The position numbers and the translations under genes were made by a program. Of a stretch of DNA of 43,630 bases, positions 37,864-43,630 are shown piece after piece. Within the stretch, counting starts at the first letter, position 1. Each line of letters begins with the position of its first letter. This DNA comes from an uncultured Oscillospiraceae bacterium (GTDB lineage Bacteria; Bacillota; Clostridia; Oscillospirales; Oscillospiraceae), in NCBI GenBank assembly GCA_934569045.1, contig CAKTJX010000020.1, forward strand, positions 1 through 43,630. Reading direction: 5' to 3'. Under the pieces are notes generated by a model. It was not told the origin of the DNA. It did no database searches and saw nothing but the letters and a program-made list of their open reading frames with translations.

Positions 37864-38583
37864 ATGAACGAATTACTCTCTCAGGCCAAAGACAATGTGG
37901 GCTTTCTGCTGATCACGGTTCTGGTCATTGCGGCCCTGGCGGTGCTCTCCCGGCTGACCGAATCGAAGCTGGACCACCTGCGCCATGTAACCCCCGCCCG
38001 GCGGGTCAGCATTATCGGCATCTGCTCCGCCATTGCGGTGGTTCTGCATGTGCTGGACTTCCCGCTGATTTTCCTGGCCCCGGAATTTTACAAGCTGGAT
38101 TTCTCGGAGCTCCCGGTGCTGCTGGGCGGCTTCTTTTTAGGACCCAGCGCTGCCGTTGCCATTGAAGGAATCAAGATATTGCTGAAGCTGCTTCTGAAGG
38201 GCACCTCCACCGCCTTTGTGGGAGACTTTGCAAATTTCTTTGTGGGCTGCTGCCTTGTGCTGCCGGCCACCATCTGGTATCACACCCATAAAAACAAGCA
38301 TGGCGCAATCATCGGTCTGGTGATCGGAACACTGACCATGACGGTGATCGGGACCATCTTCAACGCCGTGTACCTGCTGCCGAAATTTGCTCAGCTCTAT
38401 GGCATCCCCATGGACGTGCTCATCGGCATGGGCACCAAGATTCACAGCGGCATTCACGGGGTCTATTCCTTCGTAGCCCTGTGCGTGGCACCGCTGAACC
38501 TGATCAAGGGCAGCGCAGTCTCCCTGCTGACCATGCTGCTGTACAAACGGGTTGCCGGCCCCCTGTTCCGCATTCACGAATAA
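37864..38583 (+). CDS. ribU: Riboflavin ECF transporter S component RibU
   Basis: This 239-aa membrane protein has about six helices. It contains the RibU-type motifs ISIIG-like RRVSIIGICSAIAVVLH, FYKLDFSELPVLLGGFFLGP (the conserved riboflavin-contacting segment) and IKILLKLLLKGTSTAFVGDFANF. It captures riboflavin and works with an EcfT/EcfA module; the module at 21599-24099 may be shared or a separate one may exist elsewhere. Control by an FMN riboswitch makes the substrate call strong. GAGGTGA precedes ATG 37864. Confidence 0.95.
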   Translation: MNELLSQAKDNVGFLLITVLVIAALAVLSRLTESKLDHLRHVTPARRVSIIGICSAIAVVLHVLDFPLIFLAPEFYKLDFSELPVLLGGFFLGPSAAVAIEGIKILLKLLLKGTSTAFVGDFANFFVGCCLVLPATIWYHTHKNKHGAIIGLVIGTLTMTVIGTIFNAVYLLPKFAQLYGIPMDVLIGMGTKIHSGIHGVYSFVALCVAPLNLIKGSAVSLLTMLLYKRVAGPLFRIHE

Positions 38584-38597
38584 AGCCCCCACTTCTT

Positions 38598-38629
38598 GCG
38601 TACCGCTCCTTTGGGCGGTACGCATTTTT
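38598..38629 (+). terminator. Terminator of ribU
   Basis: The 9-bp stem GCGTACCGC/GCGGTACGC is followed by ATTTTT. A wider AAAGCCCC/GGGGCTTT pairing encloses it. Confidence 0.92.
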
Positions 38630-38640
38630 CATTCAGGGGC

Positions 38641-38668
38641 TTTCTTTTTTTCACGTTTCCTGTATAAT
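38641..38668 (+). promoter_or_regulatory. Candidate promoter of the aldo/keto reductase gene
   Basis: A consensus TATAAT at 38663-38668 is clear, but the -35 region is only T-rich and poorly conserved. Confidence 0.4.
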
Positions 38669-38752
38669 GGGAATTGTGAAATGTGCCTCTTGGCAGACAG
38701 TTCCGCGGCGGATTCCCCGTTCACGGCAAGAACGCAAAAAGGAGAGAACACA

Positions 38753-39760
38753 ATGGAATATGTAACACTTGGAAAAACCGGTCTGAAGGTCTCCCGCCTG
38801 GGCTTTGGCGGCATCCCCATTCAGCGCATTGACGCGGAGGGCACCAAAGCACTCATGCATCGGCTGGCGGAAGCCGGCATCAACTACATCGACACCGCCC
38901 GGGGCTATACGGTCAGCGAGGAATACCTGGGTTACGGCCTGGAGGGCATCCGGGAGCGGTTCATTCTGGCCACCAAGGGCCGGGGGCTCACCAGAGAGGA
39001 AATGGCAAAGGATGTAGCCATCAGCCTGCGCAACCTCCGCACGGACTACATCGATCTCTACCAATTCCATAACCCGTCCCTTTCGGACCTGGAGACAATT
39101 ACGGCCCCCGGCGGCGCGCTGGAGGCACTGCTGGAAGCAAAGCGCACCGGCACCGTCCGGCACATCGGCCTGACAGCCCACTCGGCGGATGTCTTCCGGA
39201 AGGCACTGGAGCTTGACTGGGTAGAAACCATTATGTTCCCCTATAACATTGTGGAATCCCAGGGGGCGGAGCTGATTCAGCGCTGCCAGGAAAAGAAGAT
39301 CGGCTTCATCTGCATGAAGCCTCTGGCCGGCGGCGCCATCGAGGATGCCGCCCTGGCCCTGCGCTATATCATCCAGAATCCCTGCGTCAGCGTCATCATT
39401 CCCGGAATGGCCGACCCCAAAGAGCTGGAGCAGAACCTGGCCGCCGTCAGCAACACCGCCCCGCTGACAGCGCAGGAGCAGGAAAAGATTCAGGCAGTTC
39501 GGGATGCCCTTGGAACCCAGTTCTGCCGCCGGTGCAACTATTGCGCTCCCTGCACCGCCGGAATCGCCATCCCCCAAGTGTTTGTCCTGGAGGGATATCT
39601 GGCCCGCTACGGTCTGGCCGACTGGGCCAATGGCCGGTACGCGGCCATGTCCGCCACCGCCTCGGACTGTGTGGGCTGCGGTGCCTGTGAGGGCCGGTGC
39701 CCCTATCACCTGCCCATCCGGGATATGATGCAGCGGGTCGCAAAGGAATTTGGCCGATAA
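38753..39760 (+). CDS. Aldo/keto reductase with C-terminal iron-sulfur domain
   Basis: This 335-aa protein has an aldo/keto reductase TIM barrel (about 1-255) with GFGGIPIQ, INYIDTARGY (Asp, then Tyr), KGRG (Lys position) and HIGLTAHSADV. A ferredoxin-like tail carries eight cysteines: FCRRCNYCAPC and later DCVGCGACEGRCP, enough for two 4Fe-4S clusters. Such fusions are common in anaerobes and are thought to link electron carriers to carbonyl reduction; the substrate is unknown. GGAGAG precedes ATG 38753. It is monocistronic and convergent with serA. Confidence 0.93.
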   Translation: MEYVTLGKTGLKVSRLGFGGIPIQRIDAEGTKALMHRLAEAGINYIDTARGYTVSEEYLGYGLEGIRERFILATKGRGLTREEMAKDVAISLRNLRTDYIDLYQFHNPSLSDLETITAPGGALEALLEAKRTGTVRHIGLTAHSADVFRKALELDWVETIMFPYNIVESQGAELIQRCQEKKIGFICMKPLAGGAIEDAALALRYIIQNPCVSVIIPGMADPKELEQNLAAVSNTAPLTAQEQEKIQAVRDALGTQFCRRCNYCAPCTAGIAIPQVFVLEGYLARYGLADWANGRYAAMSATASDCVGCGACEGRCPYHLPIRDMMQRVAKEFGR

Positions 39761-39763
39761 AAG

Positions 39764-39806
39764 CAAAAATGCCCCGGATTTTCCGCACTGGAAAATCCGG
39801 GGCATT
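39764..39806 (-). terminator. Terminator between the aldo/keto reductase and serA genes
   Basis: A perfect 16-bp stem (39769-39784 and 39790-39805) has a 5-nt loop. On the minus strand it is followed by TTTTTGCTTTT, which ends the ser operon. It may also stop plus-strand transcription. Confidence 0.93.
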
Positions 39807-39816
39807 GCTGTATTTC

Positions 39817-40980
39817 TTACTTGATGACCCGTACCCGCAGCACGCCTTCAATCCCCCGCAGGCCCTCCACAAGGCTCTCGGAGGGCTTGTGATCCAGGTC
39901 CAGCATGGTGTAGGCGAACTCCCCGCGGCTCTTGTTCATCAGCCCCGCAATGTTCACATTCTCCCCTGCCATGGCCGTTGTGAAGCGGCCCAGGGAGTTG
40001 GGAATGTTCCGGTGCAGAATGGTAATCCGTCCCTCGCTGGTGCAGATACCCATATCGCAGTTTGGGAAATTGACGGAGTTGACGATGTTGCCGTTCTCCA
40101 GGTAATTCATAACCTGATTCACCGCCATTTTGGCACAGTTGTCCTCGGATTCCTCCGTAGACGCGCCCAGGTGGGGAATTGCAATGCATCCGGGCATGGC
40201 GGCGGTCTTCTCATTGGGGAAGTCCGTAATATACCGCTTTACCTTGCCGGAGGCCAGGGCCTTTGCCATGGCCTCGTCGTCTACCAGCAGATCCCGGGCA
40301 AAATTCAGGATGATCACGCCGTCCTTCATCTTCGCAAGGGTTTCCTCGTTGATCATCTTCCGGGTATCGTCCAGCAGCGGGGTGTGCAGAGAGATAATAT
40401 CGCAGGTGGAGAACACCTCTTCCCTACTGTTCACCCGGTGAATCTGGCTGTCCAGGTGCCACGCGGCATCGATAGAAATAAAGGGGTCACAGCCGTAGAC
40501 CTGCATTCCCAGCTTTCTGGCGGCGTTGGCAAAGGGGCCGCCCACAGCGCCCAGGCCGATTACCCCCAGCTTCCGGCCCAGAATCTCATGGCCCGCAAAC
40601 TGGGATTTTCCCTTCTCCACCTGTTTGGCGATATCCGCGGTTCCGGCGATGGACTGAACCCAGTTGATACCGCCCACCACATCCCGGCAGCCCAGCAGCA
40701 GGCCGCAGAGCGTCAGCTCCATGACGCTGCGGGCATTGGCGCCAGGGGTGTTGAATACCACAATTCCCTGCTCCGCGCAGCGGTCCAGCGGGATATTATT
40801 CACCCCCGCACCGGCTCTGGCTACGGCCAGAAGCCGATCCGAAAAGGCAAAATCATGCATGGCGGCACTGCGCACCAGCAGAGCATCCGCCTGCTCAATC
40901 GTGTCGGAGACTTTATATTTTTCCGTCCAGAGGGCTGTGCCCTTGGGGGATATCTTATTCAAATAGTTGACCTGAAACAT
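39817..40980 (-). CDS. serA: D-3-phosphoglycerate dehydrogenase
   Basis: This 387-aa NAD-dependent 2-hydroxyacid dehydrogenase oxidises 3-phosphoglycerate in the first step of serine synthesis. The Rossmann motif is LGVIGLGAVGGPFA. Catalytic Arg lies in LNFARDLLVDD, the Glu position in TDFPNEK and His in IPHLGAST. A C-terminal ACT domain (about 315-387, ending LRVRVIK) suggests serine feedback. ATG 40980 follows GGGAGAGG. It is downstream of serC in the same direction. Other 2-hydroxyacid dehydrogenases share the fold, but the ACT domain and the serC neighbour support SerA. Confidence 0.94.
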   Translation of the reverse strand: MFQVNYLNKISPKGTALWTEKYKVSDTIEQADALLVRSAAMHDFAFSDRLLAVARAGAGVNNIPLDRCAEQGIVVFNTPGANARSVMELTLCGLLLGCRDVVGGINWVQSIAGTADIAKQVEKGKSQFAGHEILGRKLGVIGLGAVGGPFANAARKLGMQVYGCDPFISIDAAWHLDSQIHRVNSREEVFSTCDIISLHTPLLDDTRKMINEETLAKMKDGVIILNFARDLLVDDEAMAKALASGKVKRYITDFPNEKTAAMPGCIAIPHLGASTEESEDNCAKMAVNQVMNYLENGNIVNSVNFPNCDMGICTSEGRITILHRNIPNSLGRFTTAMAGENVNIAGLMNKSRGEFAYTMLDLDHKPSESLVEGLRGIEGVLRVRVIK

Positions 40981-41005
40981 GTCCTCTCCCTCTCTTCTGC
41001 CTGGG

Positions 41006-42085
41006 TTAGATTCTCTTTTCAAAATCCGCCATGAACTCCGTCAGCTTCTGAACGCCCTCCATGGGCATGGCGTTGTAGATGCTGGCCCGCATTCCGCCGA
41101 CGCTGCGGTGGCCCTTCAGATTCACAAATCCGGCCTGGGCGGCCCCCGCCACAAATTTTGCGTCCAGCTCCGGGTCTCCGGTTACAAAGGTCACATTCAT
41201 CATGGACCGGTCCTTTTTCACCACCTGATTATGGAAGACCTTACTGGCGTCCAGATAGTCGTAGAGAATAGCGGCCTTCTTTTCGTTATACTCCCGTGTA
41301 GCCTCCAGGCCGCCCCGGTTCAGCAGCCACTTGAAAACCTTGCCGCAGATATAGATGCCGTAGGCTGGGGGCGTATTGTACATGGAGCCGTTGTCGGCGT
41401 GGGTCTTATAGCGCAGCATGGTGGGGGTGCCGGGCAGTACTTCTTCCCGGATCAGCTCCTCCCGGATGATGGCAATGACCACACCGGCAGGGCCCACATT
41501 CTTCTGTGCGCCGCCATAGAGCATTCCGTAGTCCGTCACCTTTACCGGCTCCGACAGGAAGCAGGAGGAGACATCCGACACCAGGGGCTTTCCCTTGGTA
41601 TTCGGCAGGGTTTTGAACTTTGTTCCGTAGATCGTATTGTTCTCGCAGATGTATACATAGTCCGCGTTCTCCGAAATGGGCAGATCGGAGCAGTCAGGGA
41701 TATAGGTAAAATTCTTATCCGCGGAGGATGCCACAGCGTTGGCCTGGCCGAAAAGCTGGGCCTCCTTCCAGGCCTTCTTGGCAAACTGGCCCGTAATGAT
41801 ATAGTCCGCGACCCGATTCTGCATCAGGTTCATGGGCACCATGGCGAACTGCTGGCTGGCGCCGCCCTGGAGGAACAGCACCTTATAGTCGTCCGGAATC
41901 CCCATCAGGGTCCGCAGATCTGCTTCGGCCTCATCAATGATTTTCTGGTAGGGCTTGGAACGATGGCTCATCTCCATAACGGACATTCCGGTGCCTTTGT
42001 AGTCCAGCATCTCCGCGGCAGCTTCCTGCAAAACAGATTCCGGCAGCACCGCGGGGCCGGCGGAAAAATTATATACTCTTGCCAT
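41006..42085 (-). CDS. serC: Phosphoserine aminotransferase
   Basis: This 359-aa class V PLP aminotransferase converts 3-phosphohydroxypyruvate and glutamate to phosphoserine. The N-terminal NFSAGPAVLPESVL is characteristic. The PLP Lys195 lies in YGGAQKNVGPAG, and SHRSKPY and GGMRASIYNAMP are conserved substrate-contact blocks. ATG 42085 has AAGGAG 8 nt upstream; an adjacent in-frame GTG at 42088 is also possible. It lies 13 bp after the mutase-like gene and 25 bp before serA. Confidence 0.96.
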   Translation of the reverse strand: MARVYNFSAGPAVLPESVLQEAAAEMLDYKGTGMSVMEMSHRSKPYQKIIDEAEADLRTLMGIPDDYKVLFLQGGASQQFAMVPMNLMQNRVADYIITGQFAKKAWKEAQLFGQANAVASSADKNFTYIPDCSDLPISENADYVYICENNTIYGTKFKTLPNTKGKPLVSDVSSCFLSEPVKVTDYGMLYGGAQKNVGPAGVVIAIIREELIREEVLPGTPTMLRYKTHADNGSMYNTPPAYGIYICGKVFKWLLNRGGLEATREYNEKKAAILYDYLDASKVFHNQVVKKDRSMMNVTFVTGDPELDAKFVAGAAQAGFVNLKGHRSVGGMRASIYNAMPMEGVQKLTEFMADFEKRI

Positions 42086-42098
42086 CACAAATTCTCCT

Positions 42099-43295
42099 TT
42101 ATTTCAGCAGTTGGTCGATCAGGCGGTAGCCGTTGGGCTCAAAAGAGCCGGTCCCGGCAGCCTCGGCCTCCGTAAATCTTGCGATCTTTTTTTCCTGACG
42201 GGTGGAATCATACAGGAGATATGGAACCGGACTGCCGGTATGGGTCCGCAGACGGATGGGCGTGGGATGATCCGGCAGAATCAGCATCCGGTAATCCGCT
42301 CCCGCCTCGTCCAGTGCCTTTTTCAGGGGGGCAATCAGGCGGGAATCCAGATATTCAATGGATTTCACCTTCTCGTCAATAAGCCCCTGGTGGCCCATCT
42401 CATCGGGGGCCTCCACATGGACATAGACAAAGTCGCAGCCGTCCCGCAGCAGCGCCTGGGCGGCAGCGGCGGCCTTTCCCTCGTAATTGGTGTCAATGGA
42501 GCCTGTGGCACCGGGGACCTGGTAGACCTTCATACCAGCCCCAACGGCGATCCCCTTCAGCAGATCCACCGCGGAAATCATGGCACCCTTCAGCCCGGTT
42601 TTCTCCTGGAAATTTTGCAGGCTGGGCTTGGTGCCCGCGCCCCAGAACCAGAGGGAATTGGCTTTGTGCTTTCCGTCCCTGGCCCGCGCCGCATTCAGAG
42701 GGTGGTCATTGAGGATCGGAAAGCTGCGTTCCATCATATCCTTCAGCAGCGCTTCCTTGGGAAGCCAGGGGCCGATGACCGTCCCCAGATGATCGTGGGG
42801 CGGTTCCAGGGGCACAACCCTTCCGTGCTTCCATACCATGATATGCCGGTAGCTGGTGCCGGTGTAGAAGGACACGGTATCGGAATCGAAGGCGTCCCGG
42901 ATAGAATCCATCAAAACATCCGCGTCCTTGGTAGAAATTTCTCCAGAGCTGTGGTCCAGAATGGTTTTCTGTTCGTAGGGCTCCGGCTCGGTGACCGTCA
43001 CAATATTGCAGCGGAAAATCACATCCTCCGGCTCCATATTGACCCCAACACTCAAAGCCTCCAGGGGAGATCGTCCTGAGTAACACTCCGCCGGGTTATA
43101 ACCCAGCACAGAAAGGTTGGCAACATCAGAACCCGGCGCCATGCCTTCCGGCACATTCTGAACCATGCCCATACTTCCCTGACCGGCCAAACGGTCCATA
43201 CAGGGGGTCTTGGCATACTCCATAGGGGTCTTGCCGCCAAGAGCGGCAATGGGTTCATCCGCCATGCCGTCTCCCAAAATGACGATATACTTCAA
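42099..43295 (-). CDS. Cofactor-independent phosphoglycerate mutase-like enzyme (AP superfamily)
   Basis: This 398-aa enzyme is of the alkaline-phosphatase superfamily. It has the metal-binding ILGDGMAD at the N-terminus, a candidate nucleophile Ser56 in APGSDVANLSVLGY, SGRSPLEALSVG, HVEAPDEMGHQG and the C-terminal metal ligands LPDHPTPI. It belongs with the archaeal-type apgM branch, which also includes a proposed homoserine-kinase subgroup. As first gene before serC and serA it could supply 3-phosphoglycerate, or could act as the phosphoserine phosphatase that the operon otherwise lacks. The second idea is inference. The promoter lies about 58 bp upstream of its ATG. Confidence 0.88.
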   Translation of the reverse strand: MKYIVILGDGMADEPIAALGGKTPMEYAKTPCMDRLAGQGSMGMVQNVPEGMAPGSDVANLSVLGYNPAECYSGRSPLEALSVGVNMEPEDVIFRCNIVTVTEPEPYEQKTILDHSSGEISTKDADVLMDSIRDAFDSDTVSFYTGTSYRHIMVWKHGRVVPLEPPHDHLGTVIGPWLPKEALLKDMMERSFPILNDHPLNAARARDGKHKANSLWFWGAGTKPSLQNFQEKTGLKGAMISAVDLLKGIAVGAGMKVYQVPGATGSIDTNYEGKAAAAAQALLRDGCDFVYVHVEAPDEMGHQGLIDEKVKSIEYLDSRLIAPLKKALDEAGADYRMLILPDHPTPIRLRTHTGSPVPYLLYDSTRQEKKIARFTEAEAAGTGSFEPNGYRLIDQLLK

Positions 43296-43352
43296 GATCG
43301 ACTCTCTCCCTTCCAGCGTCGGCCAAATTCGCCTCCGCCGATGATTTTCCCT

Positions 43353-43381
43353 ATCATACCACTAGACAATTCAGAATGCAA
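43353..43381 (-). promoter_or_regulatory. Promoter of the mutase-serC-serA operon
   Basis: Minus strand: TTGCAT, 17-nt spacer, TATGAT. No T-box or other leader structure is visible in the 57-nt leader. The stretch 43382-43515 shows no gene. Confidence 0.82.
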
Positions 43382-43515
43382 TATGAAATCTTGCCGGAAT
43401 GAAATTTCATTTCAGGCTCTCATCTGTGCATATTGCGGCAAATTTTGTAGCAAAAGGAGCTGTTTTTCACAGAATTGCGATTTTTTGATTCGTTTTGGCA
43501 AGAAGGCTCCCGAGA

Positions 43516-43550
43516 AAACAAAAAAGAGACCTGCAAAAAACAGATCTCTT
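43516..43550 (-). terminator. Terminator of tRNA-Gly
   Basis: On the minus strand the stem AAGAGATCTG/CAGGTCTCTT with a T6G loop is followed by TTTTTGTTTT. It lies 7 bp past the tRNA CCA end. Confidence 0.88.
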
Positions 43551-43556
43551 TTGTTA

Positions 43557-43630
43557 TGGAGCGGGTGACGAGGCTCGAACTCGCTACCTCCACCTTGGCA
43601 AGGTGGCGCTCTACCGGATGAGCTACACCC
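43557..43630 (-). tRNA. tRNA-Gly(GCC), 5' end outside the window
   Basis: On the minus strand: D-arm GCTCATCCGGTAGAGC, anticodon loop TTGCCAA (GCC), T-arm CGAGTTCGAGCCTCG, acceptor strand CACCCGC, discriminator T and encoded CCA at 43557-43559. The first two bases of the 5' acceptor strand (GC before GGGTG) lie beyond 43630. Confidence 0.95.

Noticed and set aside
43296..43352. T-box or SAM-type leader ahead of the serine operon
   Set aside because: The leader is too short and shows no specifier-loop or antiterminator pattern.
43341..43568. 75-aa plus-strand ORF with several cysteines
   Set aside because: It runs through the ser-operon promoter, the tRNA-Gly terminator and the tRNA 3' end, and has no credible ribosome-binding site.

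Overview
The window looks like a chromosomal segment of a Gram-positive, strictly anaerobic, spore-forming gut Clostridia of the Oscillospirales type. The evidence is the C-terminus of pyruvate:ferredoxin oxidoreductase, a SpoIIID sporulation regulator, sortases with LPXTG substrates, ECF transporters, FtsEX with M23 hydrolases, and moderately high GC. The species assignment is inference. Genes are dense, and most minus-strand runs are operons with 1-28 bp stop/start overlaps. I read fourteen sigma-A-like promoters with exact 17-nt spacers directly from the sequence, plus one weaker candidate.

Layout. 1-530: end of PFOR, then a 50-aa protein. 542-10302 (minus): a sortase-dependent pilus operon that runs coiled-coil protein, signal peptidase, 1661-aa LPKTG tip adhesin, LPSTGG major pilin, class C sortase, LPQTG minor pilin, second sortase. 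10498-12675: threonine aldolase, spoIIID, a 51-aa convergent small gene, and rlmH. 12696-12858: a chain of short hairpins joined by GTGAAAT linkers. 12916-14885: a PadR/HAAS-DUF4097 pair. 14939-16419 (minus): rsmE and an XRE regulator. 16561-16790: tRNA-Leu(GAG) and a hairpin-rich insert bounded by a duplicated tRNA 3' end.

16828-24099 (minus): a nine-gene corrinoid uptake and nucleotide-loop assembly operon (ecfT, fused ecfAA, an S component, a TIM-barrel protein, cobT, cobU, cobS, a cobU-like gene, cobC). It is divergent from a DUF4430 lipoprotein that could be the surface corrinoid binder. 24821-26503: phosphohexomutase. 26667-32025 (minus): ftsE, ftsX, two PcsB/EnvC-like M23 peptidases and a CtpA protease, which form a cell-separation hydrolase unit. 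32326-36097 (minus): a hybrid histidine kinase and a CdaR/PucR-type regulator.

36301-38583: pseudouridine synthase, a DUF4830 protein, and an FMN riboswitch controlling the riboflavin transporter RibU. 38753-39760: an iron-sulfur aldo/keto reductase. 39817-43295 (minus): an AP-superfamily phosphoglycerate mutase-like enzyme, serC and serA, which together suggest a serine-synthesis operon. The window ends inside tRNA-Gly(GCC).

The most interesting items are the GTGAAAT hairpin chain, the tip adhesin with eight HxH/Cys repeats and an apparently dead CHAP-like domain, the tRNA-Leu 3'-end duplication, and the DUF4430-ECF-cob locus.
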